Shown in pieces: positions 8,693 through 15,320 of a stretch of DNA of 24,072 nt. The stretch's first letter is position 1. Each line of letters opens with the position of its first letter. The notes under the pieces were generated by a model, which worked only from the letters and a program-made list of their open reading frames with translations, was not told the DNA's origin and ran no database searches. The translations under genes were made by a program, and so were the position numbers. The DNA comes from DTYU01 sp040757355 (GTDB lineage: Bacteria > Bacillota > Desulfotomaculia > Desulfotomaculales > Ammonificaceae), in NCBI GenBank assembly GCA_040757355.1, contig JBFLWY010000037.1, forward strand, positions 1 through 24,072, read 5' to 3'.

Positions 8693-8963
8693 TTTTTACT
8701 AGGGCAAGCAGCGCGCCCTGGGCCAGGGCCTCCGTTATCCGGGCCGCGGCGGCGATGTAAACCAAGTAATGAGTGCTGAGTAATGAGTGATGAGTATTTA
8801 GAGGGCGAAGTTGGTCGGCCCGGACACGGACGACAGTATCCTGGAGCGGCAGCCAGACGCGGCAGTAAGTCTCATTCCACAACGTTTGAGTGCTGATTAC
8901 CAAACAGATTTCATTATACTCGAGGCTATACATCCAAGTATCATCATTAGATATCGTCCTCAT
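8655..8963 (-). pseudogene. Severed N-terminus of an SNF2-type helicase (DISARM DrmD-like), remnant
   Basis: Open frame of 102 codons starting 17 bases inside the end of the SLATT gene. The segments TYCRVWLPLQDTVVRVRADQLRPL (residues about 32-56, given here in part: RVWLPLQDTVVRVRADQLRP) and YIAAAARITEALAQGALLAL resemble, from memory, the region just before the ATPase core of large SNF2-like helicases of the DrmD type, where such a sequence is followed by the HQ motif and Walker A. Here the protein stops instead in heptamer-encoded residues, and no helicase motifs follow. A second array lies within it (NTHHSLLSTHYL). I infer a helicase gene disrupted and deleted through repeat insertion or recombination. 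It could still be expressed as a short peptide because it overlaps both neighbours; a chance ORF is less likely given the family-like wording. Confidence 0.5.
8767..8801 (+). repeat. Heptanucleotide array, 4-5 units (inside helicase remnant)
   Basis: On the + strand: TAATGAG, TGCTGAG, TAATGAG, TGATGAG, then the degenerate TATTTAG. Same family as the other arrays and the same orientation as 8212-8281. It encodes NTHHSLLSTHYL in frame within the helicase remnant, at the junction between the RLRPL-type and YIAAAA-type segments. Confidence 0.85.
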
Positions 8964-9537
8964 TGTTCCTTTTACACTTCTTCCATAGTTTCAATCTAAC
9001 TAGCCATATAGGATCATGGGGATTTTTATCTAGTTCTCGACTAATGGCAACCTTTATTAAATGCCAGCGTTTTACTTTAAGAAATTTACTTTCAGGTATT
9101 CTTGGCAAATCATAATCTTCCAAGTACTGTTCTTGGATTTGCGTGACTAATTCTTCAGTTATTTCATCTGGTTTAGCTTCTAGCTGCTGTATCCTATACT
9201 TAATCTTTGTATAGTGGCGTACAGCCTTATCGTGCAATGCAGCCTTCGAAGCTGGTCGCCATGCGAGTTCAATGAGCGTAAGCGAGAAATTCGCTGCAGC
9301 CACAATTCCGCCTAACCATTTAAAAGTATCTGGCGAAATACCTGTTGTCCGACGAACAAATTCTTCGGAAACCATCACGAAAGTGAGTAAAAACGCAGAA
9401 AAAAGGAGAGCCCCAACTGTTAAAAGGTTATGCCAGCGATTATAAATGTCTCGAAGGTAGCTATGTGCTGTAGCTTGCATATCTGCAACGCGTCGCAACC
9501 TTTCTAATTGTTTTACCAAGCTAGAGGGTTCACTCAT
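8947..9537 (-). CDS. SLATT-domain two-transmembrane effector of CBASS
   Basis: 196 residues from ATG 9537, which lies 8 bases inside the end of the CD-NTase gene (ATGAGTGA overlap); GGGAGGA is about a dozen bases upstream. Two membrane segments are visible, residues about 37-56 (LLTVGALLFSAFLLTFVMV) and 74-92 (WLGGIVAAANFSLTLIELA), separated by a short loop, followed by a helical cytoplasmic tail. The helix before the first segment (ADMQATAHSYLRDIYNRWHN) is typical of SLATT proteins. SLATT domains accompany SMODS nucleotidyltransferases and are predicted to form pores or disrupt the inner membrane when triggered by a cyclic nucleotide. It is the last gene of the CBASS block and is AT-rich like the rest. 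The effector role is inferred from family and position. Confidence 0.88.
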   Translation of the reverse strand: MSEPSSLVKQLERLRRVADMQATAHSYLRDIYNRWHNLLTVGALLFSAFLLTFVMVSEEFVRRTTGISPDTFKWLGGIVAAANFSLTLIELAWRPASKAALHDKAVRHYTKIKYRIQQLEAKPDEITEELVTQIQEQYLEDYDLPRIPESKFLKVKRWHLIKVAISRELDKNPHDPIWLVRLKLWKKCKRNNEDDI

Positions 9538-10468
9538 TTCCGAACAGTTCCTCCCACACTGCAATAGTATAATTTTGATCTGCTACCCTCATTCGCGTTG
9601 CCAACCTGCTTAGGAATGCGGAAATTCGAAGCCGTGCTCCACTGCCGGATGGGCCTAAATACTCATCCACATAAAGCGATTGCCCAGTCCGGTCCATAAT
9701 TGGCTTTTTAACTAACTCGGCAGCTCTGTCACACATATGAATTAACATTTCCTTATAGTTTGTATTCCCAGTATAACCCTTAAACGCTTCGATTGCTAAA
9801 GACTCAATGTGATAACCAGATAACTGAGCATCGTTAGGAAGGTTACTTTGTAGCACCTTAAATAGTTTAACAACAGGTACTACCCTGCCACCACAATCTC
9901 GATTTACGGCAGTAAGCTTTTTAGCAAAAGCATCTGGTCGAACAACGTTGCTCCACCGATCTCCTTGAGGAGTGGCAATTCGTAATCCTTCCTTCGTTCT
10001 TAATGTCGGTAGAATCTGGATAACGTGTCCATCACTAAAACGAATTGTGATAGCCAGTTTTCCTATAGATATTTCCGTATGAGGCAATCGCTGCCGCAAT
10101 CGCTTGGCAAAATAACCCAGTATTTCAGATGGAGATTTTCCCTCTAACGAAGTATCATCAATCAGAGCTAACGTATCTACATCACTTAGGCCATCAACAA
10201 AGGTATGTTTTTTGACCGATCCTCCAAACAAGAGGTCTATCGTACCTTCAATATCGCGTTCGAGGGCTTTTTTAATCGTTTCAAGGTGTCTCCTTATAGC
10301 CTCAACGTCTCTACCGTTATATTCCTGAAGAATATCCTGCAGAAAACTATTTACTTTAGAAGTGTACACAGAAGAATCTACCCCAGCATTTGCCCGGCGA
10401 AGTAACTCATTTAGTAGATCCTTTCGTGGTCGAAAAGGCCGTTGGAATCCTCCGCTGCTCCCGCTCAT
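9530..10468 (-). CDS. CD-NTase, CBASS oligonucleotide cyclase
   Basis: 312 residues from ATG 10468; the stop of the TGT-like gene overlaps it as TGATG, and GGAGGGG precedes it. A GTG one codon upstream is possible. The nucleotidyltransferase core shows GGS (82-84) and SDVD (95-98), the metal-binding Asp pair of the DNA polymerase beta/cGAS-like fold. The strand that usually carries the third Asp reads VIQILPT, with Gln151 at the expected place; Asp146 nearby is an alternative ligand. The C-terminal helical half includes LSGYHIESLAIEAFKGY, a familiar stretch in CBASS cyclases. The N-terminus is a flexible Gly/Ser tail, SGSSGGF after Met removal. The enzyme should make a cyclic di- or trinucleotide on phage sensing, feeding the SLATT protein. 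The product nucleotide cannot be read from sequence. Confidence 0.9.
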   Translation of the reverse strand: MSGSSGGFQRPFRPRKDLLNELLRRANAGVDSSVYTSKVNSFLQDILQEYNGRDVEAIRRHLETIKKALERDIEGTIDLLFGGSVKKHTFVDGLSDVDTLALIDDTSLEGKSPSEILGYFAKRLRQRLPHTEISIGKLAITIRFSDGHVIQILPTLRTKEGLRIATPQGDRWSNVVRPDAFAKKLTAVNRDCGGRVVPVVKLFKVLQSNLPNDAQLSGYHIESLAIEAFKGYTGNTNYKEMLIHMCDRAAELVKKPIMDRTGQSLYVDEYLGPSGSGARLRISAFLSRLATRMRVADQNYTIAVWEELFGNE

Positions 10469-11445
10469 CACTTCTCCCCTCCAATTTGTAACCCAGCAGT
10501 CTTAACTAACTCGACTATTCTGGCCATATATTCCTGAGGCATAAAGAATTCATTGACTGAACGAGTATTAATAAATTTGATCATAGACTTCAATAAGTGA
10601 TCAAGGAATTGGAGATTTTGAATCCAATTCATAACGTCTAATTCATTGTCACAGTATTCCCATTGTCCCAACAGAAACCTCGCTGTAGATAAACTAAATG
10701 TTAGACCATCTATAAATTTATATCGAAGCCACGTTAATCCATCAAAAATATCTGCACCACAGAGGAAATACGCAACGACTGAAACAGGATCGAGACAACC
10801 AAAAATATGTATCGGAATTTCCAAACCGTGCCCCAAAAAAGCAGATCGTATTGTCAAAAGGTTACGACATCGGCTTAAAAGGGAGTCTCCAAGTTCCTTT
10901 TCCGTAACCCCAAAGATGGAAAATGAAGCGAATAATCTAACATTATCCACTACTTCATCCACATTAATTACTTGTGAATCTTCCCTCTCCGGTTTACAAA
11001 GAAAATCTGAAGCATAGGATGGATATCTTGAGAAAAGGATTTGAGCTTTCTCCATTTGATGGATGAGTGGTTGAGACTCGCCGCAATCATAATTAACGAG
11101 AATTAGTTGCGCAAGAGGGCGTAACTTATTAAGTACCTCAAGATAATAACCTATACCCCAGGGCTTACAGTGAAGAGAATCAACTCTTGAAGGGTTACTT
11201 TTAACTTCATAACCTCCGCTATCTATAAAAACTATATCGGATGAGTAGATCTCGTTTTCCAATATCTCCCCGTAGTAAATATCATAAGCACTTACGAGGG
11301 AAGCTTTTGTGACATAGGGCTTCAGAAGTTGATAAACGTCGCGTATATACGGAAAGCCACGACTTGAAAAAGACGGGATAAGAAGTGGGGTTCTAACATT
11401 AGCGACCGGAACTTTGCGTACCTTGCAAATTTCGGTAACCAGCAT
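10468..11445 (-). CDS. TGT-like (queuine tRNA-ribosyltransferase fold) protein of type IV CBASS
   Basis: 325 residues from ATG 11445, chosen because GGGAG stands 7 bases upstream; the frame stays open to 11508 but that part lies inside the QueC-like gene, with which it still overlaps by 47 bases. TGT-family signatures remain: VFIDSGGYEV (DSGGY 75-79, equivalent to the DSGGFQ substrate-binding motif) and HIFGCLDPVSVVAYFLCGAD followed by IFDG near residue 230, where TGTs carry the nucleophilic Asp. The C-terminal CxCxxC zinc site of canonical tRNA-guanine transglycosylases is absent, so tRNA is unlikely to be its natural substrate. Next to a QueC-like gene and a CD-NTase it fits the TGT-type ancillary gene of type IV CBASS. 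A DpdA-type DNA-modifying role is the alternative but no other dpd gene is nearby. Confidence 0.82.
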   Translation of the reverse strand: MLVTEICKVRKVPVANVRTPLLIPSFSSRGFPYIRDVYQLLKPYVTKASLVSAYDIYYGEILENEIYSSDIVFIDSGGYEVKSNPSRVDSLHCKPWGIGYYLEVLNKLRPLAQLILVNYDCGESQPLIHQMEKAQILFSRYPSYASDFLCKPEREDSQVINVDEVVDNVRLFASFSIFGVTEKELGDSLLSRCRNLLTIRSAFLGHGLEIPIHIFGCLDPVSVVAYFLCGADIFDGLTWLRYKFIDGLTFSLSTARFLLGQWEYCDNELDVMNWIQNLQFLDHLLKSMIKFINTRSVNEFFMPQEYMARIVELVKTAGLQIGGEK

Positions 11446-11998
11446 AAAGCATCTCCCTATCTTTACAGGACGGGCATTCGCCGCACGGTGATTCGGCGTG
11501 TCGTTCACAACTATAGGTCAGACTTATAGGCACTTCATTTTGCAGGCAAAACTCAAAAATATCAGGCTTTGTGAAATCTATAAAGGGAGCTTCAATACCA
11601 ATAGTTCCACCAAAATAACCGTCAAATATTCGAGCCATATCCATCAAAAATGTCCTCGAACAATCGTAATACGGAGTACCAGCATGAATAGCTATGGAAA
11701 GTAAAATGGGGCCAGCAGAAATAACATTAGCTGCAGCAAGTAACAATAGCGCGTTTCTACCGCGATACTCCCAATTGACACAAACGATCGGCAGCTTAAG
11801 ATCTACTGTAAATACCGGAATATTATAATAGTCTGATAAAGCTATTACTGAGCGTCGCTCTCCAACAGCACTTGGTTGACCATAATTAAAGTGAACACCC
11901 TGAACTTTCATTCCTCGCGAAAGGTAAAAGGGTATTAGAGCAGAGGAATCTATTCCGCCCCCGAGTAAGATTAGTACTTCTGCACACGATTGCTCCAT
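11399..11998 (-). CDS. QueC-like (7-cyano-7-deazaguanine synthase family) protein of type IV CBASS
   Basis: 199 residues, ATG 11998 only 3 bases after the methylase stop. The PP-loop ATP-binding motif is LLGGGIDSSA (11-20), matching the SGGxDS motif of QueC. A zinc site of form CX7CX2CX2C is present near residues 162-176 (SCERHAESPCGECPSCKD), close to the QueC pattern. Canonical QueC converts 7-carboxy-7-deazaguanine to preQ0 with ATP and ammonia, but no queD, queE or queF is nearby. The partners here are a CD-NTase and a TGT-like gene, the signature of type IV CBASS. There the QueC-like enzyme is, as I recall, reported to attach a deazaguanine to the CD-NTase N-terminus. First gene of the AT-rich block. 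Confidence 0.85.
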   Translation of the reverse strand: MEQSCAEVLILLGGGIDSSALIPFYLSRGMKVQGVHFNYGQPSAVGERRSVIALSDYYNIPVFTVDLKLPIVCVNWEYRGRNALLLLAAANVISAGPILLSIAIHAGTPYYDCSRTFLMDMARIFDGYFGGTIGIEAPFIDFTKPDIFEFCLQNEVPISLTYSCERHAESPCGECPSCKDREMLYAGYRNLQGTQSSGR

Positions 11999-12001
11999 AA
12001 A

Positions 12002-15000
12002 TTATTCACCCGTCCTCGTTAACGCCTGGTCGTACCACATCAGGAGCTTCGGGTCCTCCTGTAAAACATTCTCGGGGATTTTGCGGGCTACGTCAATGAC
12101 GGTCCGGTAGTCGCGCTCCTGCCAGGCTTTTTTGAAGCCGGCGCGGACGGCCTCCAGGCGGAAGACCTTTAGCTTCCGCTGCTTTGATGTACGGTATTCC
12201 TCGAACTCCTTCAGCAGGGCCCGCTCACGCAGCTTCTCGAGGTCGGCGGCTCTATTGGGGTCGGGTACGTACCAGCGGTCGAGTGCGCGAGTGATGAGTG
12301 ATGAGGACTGAGTGATGAGCATGCCGTTATCCTCGGCAGCCCTGCCCGCTGCAAGTTCGTCCTGAATGATTTTGCGGAATTCAGAACTCTGCTTCATCCA
12401 CGCGACGATTTGCGCCGGAATGGGGCCCCTGCCGTCGTAGCAGAGGAAGTTCTGCGCTAAAAGCTCTTTTAGCTCCAGCGGTTTTTCGTGCTTTTGCCAG
12501 CCGCCGATCTCCCGGATGAACTGCGGGTGAAGCTCCTGAAAGGTCTGGGGCTTTTTGGCAAGCTGTAGCTTTAGCCACTGGATGGCGCTCGCCTCGTCGG
12601 TGACGAAGAGTTCGAGCTGCGTAAGCTCCTTGGCCTGAAGGCGCTTTTTGTCGTACTCGGCCACCTGATCGGGCAAAAAATACATCCCGTCGCGCTCCGG
12701 GAAACGCTGCGCCAGGCCCGCGTAGAACTCCGCCGCGGAAAGCGGTACCAGCACCCCCCGCTGCACGTGGAAGGCCACCATCCGGTCGTAAAGCATATGG
12801 CCCATCCGCTCCTGGAGGACCTCCAGCCGCCCACCCTTGCAGGCGGGAACCGGCAACTGCCGCAGGTGGGTCCGGACGAAGTCCCAGACGCCTTCCGCGG
12901 TGCCGGCCTCTAATTTGAAGCGCTCCTCCAGGCCGCCGTTCGGCTTGTAGGCGGAGATGACCAGGTCCACCTTGACCGCGCCGCTTGAGGTCACCTGCTT
13001 GAAGGTCCCCTGTTTTTTATCCAGGGTGCGGACGTCGGCGATCACAAACCCGGCCTCCTGAATGGCTTCCTGAATCGCGTTCCACACCGCGTTCTTGGAG
13101 TTGTGGAAGACCACCGTCATCCAGCGCCCGGGCTTCAAAACCCGGTAGTACTCTTTGAAGCACCGGGTCATGATCTCCTGGTACTCCCGGAGCCCCTTGC
13201 CCTGGACCTTGTTCTCCACCGCCTCCGGCTTGTTGTTAGTGAAAACCTTAAGCCAGGCCTCCCAGAGGAAGTTAAGCTCCGAGTACATCAGGTTGCCGCC
13301 GAAGGGCGGGTCGGTGAAGATGTAGTCGATTACGGACTCTATCAATCCCTTATGTCCTAAAGAAGAACTTTGTAAACCGGAGGATAGTGATTCTTCACTT
13401 ATTTTGTTTAGTAACATTGACAGTATAAAATTGTAACGCCGTTTAAAGTTCTCAAAGATGGATCCTTCACGAGGAAGAGATGGAACGTAAAGAGTACCTT
13501 TCAATATTCCTCCTGCCGTATTCTGAGGATTTCTGGAATCATAACGAAAGCTCGATTGTTTACTACTGATCTGCAAAATTCCAGTGAAAATTAAACTCAA
13601 TAAATTTTGGATAGATATAGGACGATTTGTATCAAACAGCATCTTAGTTAACAAACTTGCCAGCACCCACAGATTCCGCTTCGTATAAAAATGGTGCACG
13701 TGGGTGATGCCGTGAGAAACCTTCGGCTGCTCGGTATTATACCCCTCCGGCATGCGGTCGGTGGGGAACCAGTAAGGGATGTCGCTTTGTTCTATCTTCT
13801 CGATCAGCGCCAGGTCGAAGGCGTCCGGTTTTTTTTCAAAGCGCTTTTTGCCAAAGGTGTAGTTGATGAGCACCGGGACCTGTTTGGCCTGGCGAATTAG
13901 TGATGAGTGATGAGTACTGAGTGATGAGTGATGGGGAAACTGGGGGATAGACTTGTCTGCCTTTGTCACCCAGGCGCGCTCCATATTGCGCTTGCTAAGG
14001 CGGGCACCGCAGTGGGGGCAGGAGAACTCCTCGCGGACCCGGCCCGCCTCCTTGTCCACCGCCGCCTCCCAGAAGATTACCTCACCGGCGCAGTCGGGGC
14101 AGATGAAGACGTCCGACCAGACGGTGTAGTTTATAGTGCCGAGTGATGAGTGATGAGCGCTGAGCAAAGAACGGATTTCCTCGACCGTTTTCGCGCTGCG
14201 GATTTTCTCCGCCAACTCCTCAGCCAACCCACCACTCATCACCTTCAACTCATCACTCATCACTGTTTTATACATCCAGCCGCACTTGGCCTCGACCTCC
14301 GCCAGGATACGCCGCGCCTCGCGCTCGAAGGTGGCCACGTCCACCGGGGTGTTGTAGTTGTAGGCGATAAAGGTGGCGGCCGGACAGAGGTCGTTCAAGA
14401 CGGCGCGGCGAGCCCCTAACTTGGCGAAAGGCTTCCAGGCCGTCCTGCCGTCCTCCTCCTCCGGTTTCAGAACGGTGCCGTCCTCTTCCACCCGGTAGCC
14501 CAGCGCCTCCACTGCTTTCCGGTCGCCGCAGAGCTGCGCCGCCACGCCGGTCATGCCCGTGCCGCAGAAGCCGTCGAAGACCAGGTCTCCAGGCTCCGTG
14601 TAGTGCAGGATGTAGCGCATGATCGCCTTGTGCGGCACCTTCGTGTGGTAGGAGTGGGCGTTGTAGATGGGATCGTTCTTCCCCTCGCTCACGTCGGCGG
14701 CGAAAGGCTCGCGGCGGTAGTTGTCATTTTCCGGATCGTAAGGCTTGCCGTAAAGACGGATGAAATCCTCAATGAACGGGTTCGGACAAGCGGTATAGTA
14801 AGGCGGGTCGGAAAGCCGCAGGATATCCTCGATCTCCCCGTGCGGGAAGCCCACCTCGTCCTTCCAGAGCCAGAGCAGATCTTTCCCTTTTTGGGTGCGG
14901 GCGTTCGCGGCCATCCGCCGGGCCAGCTCCCGCAGCTGCTCCTCCTCACCCATTGGCCACTTCTCAATTGACTTCAGCCGCGCCACCGTGTCCTCTACGC

Positions 15001-15175
15001 CTGTGAAGGGCACACCGCCGAGCTTCGCCTCCAGTTCCGCCAATCCCGCGCGCAGTTTTTCCGCAAAGTGTTCCCGGCGGGCCTCTTCCGATTCGAAGGT
15101 CAGCCCGAGACATTGAACGGCTTCGTGACGATCAATTCCTGATTCAGGTTTATAGGCAGAAAATAAGTCGTTCAC
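12002..15175 (-). CDS. pglX: BREX type 3 adenine-specific DNA methylase with zinc ribbon (PglX/PglXI, COG1743-like)
   Basis: 1057 residues. Methyltransferase motifs: SDPPYYT (122-128), SAM-binding VFDGFCGTG (199-207) and a second TDPPFGG (621-627) followed by SELNFLWEAWLKVF. A zinc ribbon is formed by CPDC (359-362) and CPHC (386-389). This arrangement is that of COG1743, the pglXI methylase of type 3 BREX, which marks host DNA at a non-palindromic site. Heptanucleotide arrays have entered the gene at four places without breaking frame (residues about 305-316, 337-346, 414-427 and 953-962). Residues about 495-613, just before the second DPPF motif, are encoded by markedly AT-rich DNA, suggesting a swapped segment. 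ATG start; no strong ribosome binding site, and a 145-base gap upstream with unusual repeats. The 3' end nearly abuts the CBASS block. Confidence 0.88.
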   Translation of the reverse strand: MNDLFSAYKPESGIDRHEAVQCLGLTFESEEARREHFAEKLRAGLAELEAKLGGVPFTGVEDTVARLKSIEKWPMGEEEQLRELARRMAANARTQKGKDLLWLWKDEVGFPHGEIEDILRLSDPPYYTACPNPFIEDFIRLYGKPYDPENDNYRREPFAADVSEGKNDPIYNAHSYHTKVPHKAIMRYILHYTEPGDLVFDGFCGTGMTGVAAQLCGDRKAVEALGYRVEEDGTVLKPEEEDGRTAWKPFAKLGARRAVLNDLCPAATFIAYNYNTPVDVATFEREARRILAEVEAKCGWMYKTVMSDELKVMSGGLAEELAEKIRSAKTVEEIRSLLSAHHSSLGTINYTVWSDVFICPDCAGEVIFWEAAVDKEAGRVREEFSCPHCGARLSKRNMERAWVTKADKSIPQFPHHSSLSTHHSSLIRQAKQVPVLINYTFGKKRFEKKPDAFDLALIEKIEQSDIPYWFPTDRMPEGYNTEQPKVSHGITHVHHFYTKRNLWVLASLLTKMLFDTNRPISIQNLLSLIFTGILQISSKQSSFRYDSRNPQNTAGGILKGTLYVPSLPREGSIFENFKRRYNFILSMLLNKISEESLSSGLQSSSLGHKGLIESVIDYIFTDPPFGGNLMYSELNFLWEAWLKVFTNNKPEAVENKVQGKGLREYQEIMTRCFKEYYRVLKPGRWMTVVFHNSKNAVWNAIQEAIQEAGFVIADVRTLDKKQGTFKQVTSSGAVKVDLVISAYKPNGGLEERFKLEAGTAEGVWDFVRTHLRQLPVPACKGGRLEVLQERMGHMLYDRMVAFHVQRGVLVPLSAAEFYAGLAQRFPERDGMYFLPDQVAEYDKKRLQAKELTQLELFVTDEASAIQWLKLQLAKKPQTFQELHPQFIREIGGWQKHEKPLELKELLAQNFLCYDGRGPIPAQIVAWMKQSSEFRKIIQDELAAGRAAEDNGMLITQSSSLITRALDRWYVPDPNRAADLEKLRERALLKEFEEYRTSKQRKLKVFRLEAVRAGFKKAWQERDYRTVIDVARKIPENVLQEDPKLLMWYDQALTRTGE
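12292..12319 (+). repeat. Heptanucleotide array, 4 units (methylase C-terminal part)
   Basis: On the + strand: TGATGAG, TGATGAG, GACTGAG, TGATGAG. In the minus-strand gene it encodes LITQSSSLITR, in frame. Confidence 0.85.
13901..13935 (+). repeat. Heptanucleotide array, 5 units (methylase after zinc ribbon)
   Basis: On the + strand: TGATGAG, TGATGAG, TACTGAG, TGATGAG, TGATGGG. Encodes PHHSSLSTHHSSLI in frame at methylase residues about 414-427, between the zinc ribbon and the next conserved segment. Confidence 0.9.
14137..14164 (+). repeat. Heptanucleotide array, 4 units (methylase, one arm of an inverted pair)
   Basis: On the + strand: TGCCGAG, TGATGAG, TGATGAG, CGCTGAG. Encodes LLSAHHSSLG. 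It faces the inverted array at 14228-14262 across 63 bases. Confidence 0.8.
14228..14262 (-). repeat. Heptanucleotide array, 5 units (methylase, other arm of an inverted pair)
   Basis: On the + strand: CCCACCA, CTCATCA, CCTTCAA, CTCATCA, CTCATCA, the reverse-complement orientation. Encodes VMSDELKVMSGG. With 14137-14164 it brackets 63 bases coding LAEELAEKIRSAKTVEEIRS, which may be part of the insertion. Confidence 0.8.
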
Positions 15176-15251
15176 TGGTTTTAGCTCCCCGAAAAATCAA
15201 GATAGAAAACCGCTCAACGATGTTCGCTTAATGCGCAAACTAATGTTGTCG

Positions 15252-15310
15252 CACATTTTTGTTAACATTTCGCAAGAAAAATGTGAAGCAAAATGTTAAG
15301 AGCACATTTT
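15252..15310. promoter_or_regulatory. Interlocked inverted repeats between the Schlafen-like gene and the methylase gene
   Basis: CACATTTTT (15252-15260) is the exact reverse complement of AAAAATGTG (15277-15285), and TTAACATTT (15262-15270) of AAATGTTAA (15291-15299). The two pairs interlock rather than nest. A further CACATTTT lies at 15303-15310. The cluster fills much of the only sizeable gap in the upper operon, 77 bases or more before the methylase start. It may be a cluster of operator sites, for example for the HTH-bearing protein encoded just upstream, or an RNA switch. Function is inference. Confidence 0.55.
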
Positions 15311-15320
15311 AGATATCCCT

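Noticed and set aside
8212..8801. Heptamer arrays as a CRISPR array
   Set aside because: Units are 7 bp, contiguous, with no unique spacers and no cas genes nearby.
10468..11998. dpd-type DNA 7-deazaguanine modification system
   Set aside because: Only QueC-like and TGT-like genes are present, tightly coupled to a CD-NTase and SLATT effector; no other dpd genes are seen.
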